Positions 7,668 to 17,700 of a stretch of DNA of 50,553 bases are shown one piece after another (the first letter of the stretch is position 1; every line of letters starts with the position of its first letter). Source of the DNA: Mycobacterium sp. 852013-50091_SCH5140682 (lineage in GTDB: Bacteria; Actinomycetota; Actinomycetes; Mycobacteriales; Mycobacteriaceae); the NCBI RefSeq assembly GCF_001665685.1, contig NZ_LZTB01000016.1, positions 1 through 50,553 on the forward strand, given 5' to 3'. The translations under genes and the position numbers were made by a program. Below the pieces are notes generated by a model. The model did no database searches, was not told the origin of the DNA, and worked only from the letters and a program-made list of their open reading frames with translations.

Positions 7668-8135
7668 TCACCCTTCGGCGCGCGCCTTGAGCCGCTCCAG
7701 CGTCCGCTTGATGTGTTCGGTGTTGGTGCTGTCTCGGTCGGTAACCCCAGTGGCCAGCCCTCCGACGAACTTGAACCATCCGGCACGCTGGTCCCACGTG
7801 GATTCGGTGACGGTGCATCCGGTGTCGGTCGCGGCGATGTCGTAGCGCCAGTGCGCCACCGGGAACATCAGCGACTTCACGTCGAACGCGAACGTCCTGC
7901 CGGGGTCGGCGGCGGTGACCGTGCAGGTGGTGGTCCATGTGCGTGACCCGTTGCGGTTCTGGCCGACGAACACCGCACCCGGTGTGGCCGAATCGCCCTT
8001 CTTCCACTGCATCGCGTGCGCCTCCTCGGCGAGCGACGCCAGTGTCGGCAGGTCGGTGATCAGTGCGTACACCGCTGCGGGAGCGGCGGCGATCGACACG
8101 GAAGCAGTCACGCAGGCAGGCGCGGAAGCTGTCAT
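7668..8135 (-). CDS. SRPBCC-family protein (polyketide cyclase/dehydrase-like)
   Basis: A 155-residue protein of the START/Bet v1 helix-grip fold: VSIAAAPAAVYALITDLPTL at the start, then alternating beta strands (SRTWTTTCTVTAADPGRTFA and similar) and a long C-terminal helix (IKRTLERLKARAEG). Family members bind hydrophobic ligands and the function varies widely. ATG 8135 has TACGAT (minus strand, 8148-8143) seven bases upstream and no Shine-Dalgarno sequence, so it is likely leaderless. The aldo/keto reductase gene ends 14 bases upstream on the same strand, so read-through is possible too. Confidence 0.82.
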   Translation of the reverse strand: MTASAPACVTASVSIAAAPAAVYALITDLPTLASLAEEAHAMQWKKGDSATPGAVFVGQNRNGSRTWTTTCTVTAADPGRTFAFDVKSLMFPVAHWRYDIAATDTGCTVTESTWDQRAGWFKFVGGLATGVTDRDSTNTEHIKRTLERLKARAEG

Positions 8136-8149
8136 GGGCCCGATCGTAG

Positions 8150-9127
<978 letters not shown>

Positions 9128-9252
9128 GCCTACCTTGCCTTTCCTCGATTACTCGGTGTCGAGTCAACGCGCCGCATGCGGGCCTCTGCCAGGTTGTATC
9201 GCAACCCGGCAGCCGGGGAATTCGACGCCCGCAGGCGCGCGTTGTGATCCCT

Positions 9253-9612
9253 ATGACAGACCGACCGGTGCTGCAACCGACGGCGGCACATCCCATCACC
9301 ATCGAACCAACCGGGCGGCGCGTCACCGTCCGGATCAACGGCGAGGTGGTCGCCCAGACCGATGACGCGTTGACCCTGCAGGAGTCGACGTACCCTGCGG
9401 TCCAGTACATCCCCCTCGCCGACGTCGTGGCGCCGCTGACCCGCAGCGAGACCACGACATACTGCCCCTTCAAGGGCGAGGCGAACTACTACCACGTCGC
9501 CGGCGTCGACGACGCGGTCTGGACCTACGAGGACGCCTATCCCGCGGTCGCCGAGATCACCGGGCGGGTGGCTTTCTACACCGACAAGGCGGATGTCAGC
9601 GTCGGTGCATAA
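9253..9612 (+). CDS. DUF427 domain protein
   Basis: A 119-residue protein matching DUF427: RINGEVVAQTDDALTLQES, YIPLADV, then TTYCPFKGEANYYHV, which carries the family's conserved Cys and Lys. It ends in EITGRVAFYTDKADV. These small beta-rich proteins are common in actinobacteria and have no firm function. The start ATG 9253 gives the standard length. Its stop codon TAA lies within the probable -10 element of the next gene (9610-9615), so the two genes are tightly packed but may be separately transcribed. Confidence 0.85.
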   Translation: MTDRPVLQPTAAHPITIEPTGRRVTVRINGEVVAQTDDALTLQESTYPAVQYIPLADVVAPLTRSETTTYCPFKGEANYYHVAGVDDAVWTYEDAYPAVAEITGRVAFYTDKADVSVGA

Positions 9613-9621
9613 CCTGGTCGG

Positions 9622-10521
9622 GTGGCGACCGCCAGTGTGGTGTTCGACGGCCCGGCGAGTCCTGGCCTGACGCTGGCTCCGCTGCGCCGCGGCGGCGTGG
9701 ACCCGTGTTACCGCACCGCCGCCGACGGGGCTATCTGGCGCACGAGTCTCATGCGCACCGGCCCGGTGACCGCGCGGATCCTCAAGACCGCGCCCGACAC
9801 CGTCGAGTGCGAAGCCTGGGGCGACGGGGCTACCGAGTTCCTCGACGGGCTGCCCGAACTGCTCGGCGCCGCCGACGACGACAGCGACTTCGACCCCGTC
9901 GAGCCGACCATCGCCGAGGCCTATCGGCGTACGCCCCATCTGCGGTTGGGCCGCACCGGGCGGGTGCTCGAGGCGCTGATCCCGGCGATCATCGAGCAGC
10001 GGGTCTCCGGCATGGACGCCTGGCGGGCGTGGCGCGCACTGTTGAGAAGGTACGGCGCCCCGGCGCCGGGCCCCGCGCCCAACGGGATGCGGGTGCCGCC
10101 CAGTGCCGAGGTGTGGCGACACATCCCGTCGTGGGAGTTTCACCGCGCCAACGTGGATCCGGGCCGAGCCCGGACCATCGTCGGGTGCGCCCAGCGCGCC
10201 GACGCGCTAGAACGGCTCACGGCGGATCGCGCGATGGCCGGCCTGCGCTCCCTGCCCGGGGTGGGTGAGTGGACGGCCGCCGAGACCGTGCAACGCGTGT
10301 ACGGCGACGCCGATGCGATCTCGGTCGGGGACTACCACCTGGCCAAGGTGGTGGGCCTGAGCCTGCTGGGTACCCCGATCGACGACGCCGCCATGGTCGA
10401 GTTGCTGGAACCGCTACGGCCGCACCGACAGCGGGCGGTGCGATTGCTGGAAGCCAGTGGGCTGGCGGTCAATCCGCGCCGCGGCGCCCGGCAGGCCATA
10501 CCGAATCTGCGGGCGCTGTAG
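9622..10521 (+). CDS. DNA-3-methyladenine glycosylase-like HhH-GPD protein (AlkA family)
   Basis: A 299-residue protein with a C-terminal HhH-GPD glycosylase fold. The helix-hairpin-helix is LRSLPGVGEWTAAETVQRV (about residues 211-229), followed by GDADAISVGDYHLAKVV, where the Asp in VGDYHL is the expected catalytic residue. An N-terminal region (residues 1-100) replaces the AlkA beta domain and is less conserved. It removes alkylated purines from DNA in base-excision repair by family analogy. GTG 9622 has TAACCT (9610-9615) six bases upstream and no ribosome-binding site, fitting a leaderless message. No iron-sulfur cluster cysteines are present. Confidence 0.85.
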   Translation: MATASVVFDGPASPGLTLAPLRRGGVDPCYRTAADGAIWRTSLMRTGPVTARILKTAPDTVECEAWGDGATEFLDGLPELLGAADDDSDFDPVEPTIAEAYRRTPHLRLGRTGRVLEALIPAIIEQRVSGMDAWRAWRALLRRYGAPAPGPAPNGMRVPPSAEVWRHIPSWEFHRANVDPGRARTIVGCAQRADALERLTADRAMAGLRSLPGVGEWTAAETVQRVYGDADAISVGDYHLAKVVGLSLLGTPIDDAAMVELLEPLRPHRQRAVRLLEASGLAVNPRRGARQAIPNLRAL

Positions 10522-10529
10522 TCCGACAG

Positions 10530-10560
10530 TTGACCTCAAGGTTGGTTGAGGTGTCAGCCT
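10530..10560 (+). promoter_or_regulatory. MerR/SoxR-type promoter with 19-bp spacer and dyad
   Basis: TTGACC (10530-10535) and CAGCCT (10555-10560) are separated by 19 bp, the long spacing typical of promoters activated by MerR-family proteins. The spacer region contains the dyad ACCTCAA-N6-TTGAGGT (10533-10552). CCTCAAGGTTGGTTGAGG is 18 bp long and closely resembles the SoxR box (CCTCAAG-N4-CTTGAGG) with one arm mismatch. The start codon at 10567 follows the -10 by six bases. Which MerR protein acts here is not known. Confidence 0.7.
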
Positions 10561-10566
10561 GGAGCC

Positions 10567-11394
10567 ATGCCTACCTGGATATGCACCGGATGCGGTGTCG
10601 AACATCCGCATTCCGATGCCCGCCCGCCGGAGAACAGCTGCGTGCTCACCTCAGAGGTGGTCTCGATCGAGGAGCGCGGAGACCTGCCGCCGCACGGGAC
10701 CTGGACGACACTGGAAGCTCTTGCCGCACAGCCTCATCACACCGAGTACGCCGACCACGGCCGCGGTGTGCACAGCCTGCGCCGGGTGCCTCGGTTCGCG
10801 ATCGGGCACCGGTCGTTCCTGGTGCAGACCGCACACGGCAATCTGTTGTGGGACGCGCCGAGCTATCTCGATGACGACGTCGTTGAACTGGTGCGCAGGC
10901 TTGGCGGCGTCGCGGCGATCGCGGCCAGTCACCCACACATGTTCGGCGCCCAGCTGAGCTGGAGCCGGGCCTTCGACCGGGTGCCGGTGTACGTGAACGC
11001 CCTTGACCAGGAATGGCTTCCGCAGCAGGACCTGCTGATCGAGCTGTGGCGCGACGAGGTCGCGCCGGTACCTGGTGTGCGCCTGGTGCACGTCGGAGGG
11101 CACATGCGGGGGAGCTCGGTGGCGGTGACCGCGGACGGCACGCTGCTGGCGGGCGACACGATCAGCGGCGGGTTGGCGCGCGACTGGGTGTCATTCCAGC
11201 GCAGCTTTCCCAAGCACATCCCGTTGTCGGCGGCAGTGGTGCAGCGCATCGTGACGCGTCTGGACGCCTACGAGTACGACCGGCTCTACACCCTCGGCGG
11301 CGACGAGATCGACAGCGCTGCCAAAGATGTCGTGCACCGGTCTGCCGAAACCCACATCCGCTGGGTCAGCGGGGAATTCGACCACCTCACCTAG
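10567..11394 (+). CDS. MBL-fold metallo-hydrolase with N-terminal zinc-ribbon-like segment
   Basis: A 275-residue protein. Residues 1-20 contain CTGCGVEHPHSDARPPENSC, possibly a small zinc site. The metallo-beta-lactamase fold then shows ASHPHMFG in place of the classic HxHxDH, VHVGGHMRGSSV (third histidine) and LLAGDTISG (bridging Asp). The HPH-aromatic variant is known to me from a distinct MBL subgroup, so I do not regard it as inactivated. The substrate is unknown. ATG 10567 is favoured because it sits six bases after the -10 of a MerR-type promoter; the TTG at 10546 lies inside that promoter. Its TAG stop shares the tetranucleotide CTAG with the convergent thioesterase stop. Confidence 0.8.
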   Translation: MPTWICTGCGVEHPHSDARPPENSCVLTSEVVSIEERGDLPPHGTWTTLEALAAQPHHTEYADHGRGVHSLRRVPRFAIGHRSFLVQTAHGNLLWDAPSYLDDDVVELVRRLGGVAAIAASHPHMFGAQLSWSRAFDRVPVYVNALDQEWLPQQDLLIELWRDEVAPVPGVRLVHVGGHMRGSSVAVTADGTLLAGDTISGGLARDWVSFQRSFPKHIPLSAAVVQRIVTRLDAYEYDRLYTLGGDEIDSAAKDVVHRSAETHIRWVSGEFDHLT

Positions 11395-12209
11395 TCGATG
11401 CCCGGGTACGCCGTGAGCCGGGCCAGCAGCGCCACGTGTCCGTCGGCGCCGACGGCCTTCGCGTCGGCCACGCCGCTACTGCGCCCCACGCGCAAAGCGG
11501 TTGCCTCATAACGGGATTCGCCGCCGGCCAGAAACTGGCGCAGATAGTTGACCCGCAGCGAGGCGGTCTGCAGTGGACGCTGCGTGCGGCCGTCGTTGAC
11601 GGCTGCGGAGGCCACCAATTCCAAGGCGGTCGCCGAGATCCCGCCGTGCACGATGCCGATCAAATTGTTCAGCGCCGGGTCCTGCCGCTGTCGCAGCGCC
11701 TTGACGCCGCCGCCTTCGGCGACATCGACCGCCAGACGTGCGGCCAGTGTCGGCGGCACGTCGGCTGTCTCGGTGGCATCGGAGCTCGTCGGCCACCGCT
11801 CGAGATGTTCGGGCGCACGGATGTGAAACGACCGCACGGTCGCGGTGGCCACCGGGACGCGGCCGCAGGTGAGTTCGCAGATGCTCATCGAGGTCGGGCC
11901 TTTGGGGCCGAACGGCCGCGCCGACGCCGTCACCGGCTGCTCGGCCGCACGCGCGACGACGGTTGACGCGGTGCCGGTGAACTCGATGGCCAACTCGCTG
12001 GTGACCGTCCATTCACCGGGATTGCGGCGCAGGTGATTGGCCAGGCCGCCGATGTGGTCCACCAGCATGGCCAGCGGACCGAGGGTCTGTGCCCCGGTCA
12101 GCGGGTTCACCAGACCTGCGATCGGAATGGAGGCCACGCAGCGGTCGGTGCCTTCTTCCAGCGTTTCGATCTGGAAGCGGCCCAGCGGGGTATTCGGCGG
12201 ATATCGCAT
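11391..12209 (-). CDS. PaaI-like acyl-CoA thioesterase, double hotdog
   Basis: About 272 residues with two hotdog units: residues 1-115 (PLTGAQTLGPLAMLVDHIGG, VTSELAIEFTG) and about 150-272 (NLIGIVHGGISATALELVAS, TASLRVNYLRQFLAGG). The second carries the typical HGG motif. These enzymes hydrolyse acyl-CoA thioesters in the cytosol. Starts are ATG 12209 or TTG 12218; neither has a good ribosome-binding site, and I took the ATG. The 5' end faces the copper ATPase gene and only 64 bases separate the starts, so the copper operator at 12241-12263 could affect this gene too. Confidence 0.8.
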   Translation of the reverse strand: MRYPPNTPLGRFQIETLEEGTDRCVASIPIAGLVNPLTGAQTLGPLAMLVDHIGGLANHLRRNPGEWTVTSELAIEFTGTASTVVARAAEQPVTASARPFGPKGPTSMSICELTCGRVPVATATVRSFHIRAPEHLERWPTSSDATETADVPPTLAARLAVDVAEGGGVKALRQRQDPALNNLIGIVHGGISATALELVASAAVNDGRTQRPLQTASLRVNYLRQFLAGGESRYEATALRVGRSSGVADAKAVGADGHVALLARLTAYPGID

Positions 12210-12240
12210 TGCGAACAACAGTTACGCCGACACCCGTGGC

Positions 12241-12263
12241 CATATACCCCCTGGGGGTATATG
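12241..12263. promoter_or_regulatory. 23-bp palindromic copper-type operator overlapping the copB -10
   Basis: A perfect odd palindrome with 11-bp arms (CATATACCCCC on the left, its complement on the right) around the T at 12252. The TACCCC/GGGGTA core is the pattern reported for mycobacterial copper sensors CsoR and RicR. It overlaps the putative -10 TATGGT (12260-12265) of the copper ATPase, so binding would block transcription. Which sensor binds is not shown; no csoR-like gene is in the window. Confidence 0.78.
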
Positions 12264-12272
12264 GTGGTGCGT

Positions 12273-14351
12273 ATGGACATGACGGGCATGGATATGACCG
12301 ATCACGCACAGCACAGCCATTCCGGGCACGGCGGCCACGGTGGACACGGCGGCCACGGCGATCACGTCGCCCAGTTCCGCAGACTGTTCTGGACCATGCT
12401 GGCCCTGGCGGTACCGACGGTGGTGCTGTCGCCGATGTTCGCGATGCTGCTGGGCTACTCGATACCGGACGCGCCCGGCGTCGGCTGGGTGTCGCCGGTG
12501 CTCGGCACTGTGATGTACCTGTGGGGCGGGCGGCCGTTCCTCACCGGCGCCGTCAGCGAGATCCGTTCCCGGGCCCCGGGGATGATGCTGCTCATCGGCC
12601 TGGCGATCACGGTCGCGTTCGTCGCCTCATGGGGCGCCAGCCTCGGGCTGGTCCACCACCAGCTGGATTTTTGGTGGGAGCTGGCGCTGCTGATCGTCAT
12701 CATGCTGCTTGGGCACTGGATCGAGATGCGATCGCTCGCCCAGACCACGTCCGCACTGGATTCACTGGCTGCCCTGCTGCCCGACGAAGCCGAACGCGTC
12801 GAGGGCGACCCCGAGCGCGTCGTCACGGTCACCCCCGACGCGCTGCGCGTGGGCGACGTGGTGCTGGTCCGGCCCGGCGGCAGCGTGCCCGTGGACGGCC
12901 AGATCGTCGACGGCGCGGCCGATATGGACGAATCCATGGTGACCGGCGAATCGCGTCCGGTACGCCGGGGCGTGGGCGACGACGTCATCGGCGGCACGGT
13001 CGCCACCGATTCCGGGTTGCGGATCCGCGTGACGGCAGTGGGCGACGACACCGCGCTCGCCGGTATCCAGCGGCTCGTCGACGACGCGATGAACTCGTCG
13101 TCGCGGGCCCAACGGCTGGCCGACAAGGCCGCGGGATGGTTGTTCTGGTTCGCGCTGGGGGCCGGCGTGCTGACCGCGATCGTGTGGACCTTGCTGGGCG
13201 AACCCGACCAGGCCGTGGTGCGCACCATCACCGTGCTGGTCATCGCCTGCCCGCACGCACTTGGCCTGGCGATCCCGCTGGTGGTGGCCATCGCCACCGA
13301 GCGTGCGGCGCGCGGTGGGGTGTTGGTGAAGGATCGGCTGGCGCTGGAGACCATGCGCACGGTCGGTGCGGTGCTTTTCGACAAGACCGGAACCTTGACG
13401 CGCGGGGAGCCCGCGGTGACCGCGGTGTCGGCATCGGGCGTGACCGAGAACGAACTGCTGACCCTGGCCGCGGCGGCCGAATCCGGCTCTGAACATCCGC
13501 TGGCCAGGGCCATCGTGGCGGCCGCGCAGCGTCGTGAGCTGTCGGTGCCTGCGGCGAGCGCATTCAGTTCGTCGCCCGCGGTCGGGGTCAGCGCGACGGT
13601 CGACGGCAGGCACGTGCAGGTCGGCGGCCCGCGGCTGCTGGAGCAGGAGGGCCTGGAACACGCCGCCCTCGGGCAGACGGCTCACTGGCACGGCGCCACC
13701 GTGCTGCACGTACTGGTCGACGGAAACGTGGTCGGTGCACTGGGGCTGGCCGACGAGGTGCGACCGGAATCTCGCCAGACCGTCGATGCCTTGCGGGAGC
13801 AGGGCATAACCGTCGTGATGATCACCGGTGACGCGGAATCCGTGGCCGCAGCGGTCGCGGCCGATCTCGGTATCGATCGCGTCTACGCCGGGGTGCGGCC
13901 GCAGGACAAGGCCGCCAAGGTGGCCGAACTGCAGCGTGAGGGCCATCCGGTCGCGATGGTCGGCGACGGCGTCAACGACGCGCCCGCGCTGGCGCAGGCC
14001 GATGTCGGAATCGCGATCGGCGCAGGCACCGACGTGGCGATCGCGTCGGCCGGGGTGATCCTCGCCAGCTCGGATCCGCGCTCGGTGTTATCGGTGATCG
14101 AGCTGTCCCGCCAGTCCTACCGGAAAATGCGGCAAAACCTCTGGTGGGCAGCGGGTTACAACCTGATAGCGGTTCCGTTGGCGGCCGGCGTGCTGGCGCC
14201 GATCGGTTTCGTGATGCCGATGTCGGTCGGAGCGATCCTGATGTCGGCGTCCACGGTGGTGGTCGCGCTCAACGCGCAGCTGCTGCGTAAGCTCGATCTG
14301 CGGCCCGAAACCGCCGTCAAAACGTCTCACGAGCAAACTCTAAGAATCTGA
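12273..14351 (+). CDS. copB: Copper-translocating P1B-type ATPase, CPH class (CopB-like)
   Basis: A 692-residue heavy-metal P-type ATPase in the inner membrane. A His-rich N-terminal tail (HSHSGHGGHGGHGGHGDH) replaces the usual CxxC domains. The transport motif is CPH at 326-328, which marks the P1B-3 class (copper). TGES lies in the actuator domain, DKTGT has the phosphorylated Asp370, SEHPLA is the nucleotide-domain HP motif, and GDGVNDAPA closes the hinge; about eight membrane helices are visible. ATG 12273 was chosen because TATGGT (12260-12265) lies seven bases upstream, implying a leaderless mRNA; ATG 12261 lies inside the operator. It exports copper and protects against excess metal. 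Gene symbol by family, not by experiment. Confidence 0.9.
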   Translation: MDMTGMDMTDHAQHSHSGHGGHGGHGGHGDHVAQFRRLFWTMLALAVPTVVLSPMFAMLLGYSIPDAPGVGWVSPVLGTVMYLWGGRPFLTGAVSEIRSRAPGMMLLIGLAITVAFVASWGASLGLVHHQLDFWWELALLIVIMLLGHWIEMRSLAQTTSALDSLAALLPDEAERVEGDPERVVTVTPDALRVGDVVLVRPGGSVPVDGQIVDGAADMDESMVTGESRPVRRGVGDDVIGGTVATDSGLRIRVTAVGDDTALAGIQRLVDDAMNSSSRAQRLADKAAGWLFWFALGAGVLTAIVWTLLGEPDQAVVRTITVLVIACPHALGLAIPLVVAIATERAARGGVLVKDRLALETMRTVGAVLFDKTGTLTRGEPAVTAVSASGVTENELLTLAAAAESGSEHPLARAIVAAAQRRELSVPAASAFSSSPAVGVSATVDGRHVQVGGPRLLEQEGLEHAALGQTAHWHGATVLHVLVDGNVVGALGLADEVRPESRQTVDALREQGITVVMITGDAESVAAAVAADLGIDRVYAGVRPQDKAAKVAELQREGHPVAMVGDGVNDAPALAQADVGIAIGAGTDVAIASAGVILASSDPRSVLSVIELSRQSYRKMRQNLWWAAGYNLIAVPLAAGVLAPIGFVMPMSVGAILMSASTVVVALNAQLLRKLDLRPETAVKTSHEQTLRI

Positions 14352-14731
14352 CTAGGCTTTCCTGCAAACCGGATAGCGCCTTATAACGGCTGTATAACGC
14401 CTGCGTTAAGTCTGTGTAGCAAATAGGCCTCCGGGGGCGTTGACTCGGGGTGAACGGGGTGCGCCGTTCACAGCGATTTGACAGGTACTCGAAATCGCAA
14501 GGTGTGCAACGTATTTCGAAAGAACCGTAATATGGCGGCAACACGGGAACGCGTCGGGCGAGCAATCTGGTTAGGCTTAGCTAAGTTGGCATGTCGCACG
14601 GTGTTTGCCCTATTGTTTTGTCACTTATGGCGTGTTGGACATAGCCGTCGTTCAGTGGTGCACGAACGGCCTCCCTCGCCGAGTGGCTAACGCCAGCTCG
14701 TAAGAGAGCGTGGTTGGAGGGCTAGGTGATA
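14352..14731 (+). promoter_or_regulatory. Gene-free leader/promoter region of gltB
   Basis: About 380 bases of lower GC content precede gltB. They contain a perfect stem-loop GTGAACGG-N6-CCGTTCAC (14450-14471), a TTGACA at 14478-14483 without a well-spaced -10, TAATAT at 14528-14533, TATTGT at 14611-14616 preceded by TTGGCA at 19 bp, and the 10-bp palindrome CTTAGCTAAG near 14577. The gltB ribosome-binding site GGAGGG (14716-14721) can pair with CCCTC at 14673-14677. I cannot pick the true promoter. I see no small ORF that I would support here. Confidence 0.5.
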
Positions 14732-17700
14732 ATGGCTCCAAAGCAAATCGGGTTGTACAACTCCGCGTACGAACACGGCTCCTGCGGCGTCGCGATGATC
14801 GCGGACATGCACGGCCGTCGTACCCGCGACATCGTCGACAAGGCGATCACCGCGCTGCTGAACCTGGAGCACCGCGGTGCTGCAGGCGCGGAGCCCAACA
14901 CCGGCGACGGCGCAGGCATCCTGCTGCAGGTGCCCGACGAGTTCCTGCGCGCCGTCTGCAAGGAGCAGGAAGGCTTCGAACTTCCGCCCGAGGGCAGCTA
15001 CGCGACCGGCATCGCTTTCCTGCCGCAGTCCTCGCGTGACGCCAAACTGGCGTGCGAGGCCGTCGGAAAGATCGTCGAAGCCGAGGGGCTGCAACTGCTG
15101 GGATGGCGCGACGTCCCGCACGACGACTCCTCGCTGGGCGCGCTGGCCCGCGACGCCATGCCGACACTGCGTCAGGTCTTCATCGGCGGCGCCGAAGGCA
15201 TGGAGCTGGAGCGCCGCGCCTTCGTCATCCGCAAGCGCGCCGAGCACGAACTCGGCACCAAGGGCCCCGGCCAGGACGGCCCCGGACGCGAGACCGTGTA
15301 CTTCCCCAGCCTGTCGGGCAAGACGATCGTCTACAAGGGCATGCTGACCACGCCGCAGCTGCGCGCGTTCTACCTGGATCTGCAGGACCAGCGCCTCACC
15401 AGCGCGTTGGGCATCGTGCACTCGCGGTTCTCGACCAACACGTTCCCGTCGTGGCCGCTGGCGCATCCGTTCCGCCGCGTCGCGCACAACGGTGAGATCA
15501 ACACCGTCACCGGCAACGAGAACTGGATGCGGGCCCGTGAGGCGCTCATCCACACCGACGTGTTCGGGTACCACAACGACCTGAACAAGATCTTCCCCGT
15601 GTGTACGCCGGGCGCGTCGGACACCGCCCGGTTCGACGAAGTCCTCGAGCTGCTGCACCTGGGCGGGCGCCCCCTGCACCACGCGGTGCTGATGATGATT
15701 CCCGAAGCCTGGGAGCGCAACACCGAGATGGACCCGGCCCGCCGGGCGTTCTACCAGTACCACGGCTCGCTGATGGAGCCGTGGGACGGACCGGCCTCGG
15801 TGTGCTTCACCGACGGCACCATCGTCGGCGCGGTGCTCGACCGCAACGGCCTGCGCCCCTCGCGTATCTGGGTGACCGAAGACGGCCTGGTCGTCATGGC
15901 ATCCGAGGCCGGCGTGCTGGACCTGGATCCCTCGACCGTCGTGCAGAAGATGCGCCTGCAGCCCGGCCGCATGTTCCTGGTGGACACCGCGCAGGGCCGC
16001 ATCGTCTCCGACGAAGAGGTCAAGGCCGAGCTGGCCGCCGAGCACCCCTACCAGGAGTGGCTCGACGCAGGTCTCTTCCACATCGATGAACTGCCCCAGG
16101 GCAAGTACGTCAAGATGCCCCACCACCGCGTCGTGCTGCGCCAACAGGCCTTCGGCTACACCTACGAAGAGCTCAACCTGCTGATCGCCCCCATGGCCCG
16201 GACCGGTGCCGAGGCGCTCGGCTCGATGGGCACCGACACGCCCATCGCGGTGCTCTCGGAGCGGCCGCGGATGCTGTTCGACTACTTCCAGCAGCTCTTC
16301 GCCCAGGTGACCAACCCGCCGCTGGACGCGATCCGCGAAGAGGTGGTCACCAGCCTGCAGGGGGTCATCGGTCCCGAAGGCGACCTGCTCAACCCCGACG
16401 AGAACTCCTGTCGCCAGATCGTGCTGCCGCAGCCGATCCTGCGCAACGCCGAGCTGTCCAAGCTCATCGACGTCGACCCCGACCACGAGATCCGCGGCCG
16501 CAAGCACGGCATGCGGGCTGCCGTGGTGAGCTGCCTGTATCCGGTCGCCGACGGCGGCGCCGGCCTGCGTCGGGCCTTGGAGGACGTACGCACCAAGGTC
16601 TCGCAGGCGATCCGCAACGGTGCCCGCATCATCGTGCTCTCCGACCGCGAATCCAACGAATGGCTCGCGCCGATCCCGTCGCTACTGTCCGTTGCCGCCG
16701 TGCATCATCACCTGGTTCGCGAACGCACCCGCACCCAGGTCGGCCTCGTCGTCGAATCCGGCGACGCCCGCGAGGTGCACCACATGGCCATGCTGTGTGG
16801 TTTCGGCGCGGCAGCGATCAACCCGTACATGGCCTTCGAGTCGATCGAGGACATGATCGACCGCGGCGTCATCACCGGGCTCACCAGCGACCAGGCCAAG
16901 GCCAACTACGTGAAGGCCGCAGGCAAGGGTGTGCTCAAGGTGATGTCCAAGATGGGCATCTCGACGCTGGCCTCCTACACCGGCGCCCAGCTGTTCCAGG
17001 CCGTCGGTATCAGCCAGCGGGTGCTCGACGAGTACTTCACCGGATTGCACTGCCCCACAGGCGGTATCGACCTCGACGACATCGCCGCCGATGTGGCGAC
17101 CCGGCATGAGCTGGCGTACCTGGACCGTCCCGACGAGTGGGCGCACCGCGAGCTCGAGGTCGGCGGCGAATACCAGTGGCGGCGCGAGGGTGAGTACCAC
17201 CTGTTCAACCCCGACACGGTGTTCAAGCTGCAGCACTCGACCCGCACCGGGCAGTACTCGGTGTTCAAGGAGTACACCCAGCTGGTCGACGACCAGAGCG
17301 AGCGGATGGCCTCGCTGCGCGGCCTGCTCAAGTTCAAAGAAGGTGTGCGGCAGCCGATTTCGATCGACGAGGTCGAGCCGGCCAGCGAGATCGTCAAGCG
17401 CTTCTCCACCGGTGCGATGAGCTACGGCTCGATCTCCGCCGAGGCGCACGAGACGCTCGCCATCGCGATGAACCGCCTTGGCGGCCGGTCCAACTCGGGT
17501 GAGGGCGGCGAGAGCGTCGACCGCTTCGACCCCGACGCCAACGGCGACTGGCGGCGCAGTGCCATCAAGCAGGTGGCCTCGGCCCGGTTCGGTGTCACCA
17601 GTCACTACCTGACCAACTGCACCGATATCCAGATCAAGATGGCCCAGGGCGCCAAGCCCGGTGAGGGCGGGCAGCTTCCGGGGCACAAGGTGTACCCGTG

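Noticed and set aside
10912..10945. Apparent loss of the HxHxDH metal motif in the MBL-fold protein (SHPHMFG)
   Set aside because: The HPH-aromatic form belongs to a recognised MBL subgroup and the later metal ligands are intact, so it is not a decayed enzyme.
14571..14589. IdeR-like TTAGGCTTAGCTAAG upstream of gltB
   Set aside because: Only about 12 of 19 positions match and the central spacing is one base short; more likely a chance 10-bp palindrome.
14660..14721. tRNA-like sequence GCCGAGTGGCTAA in the gltB leader
   Set aside because: No complete cloverleaf, anticodon arm or T-loop (GTTCGA) can be formed; resemblance is limited to a D-loop-like string.
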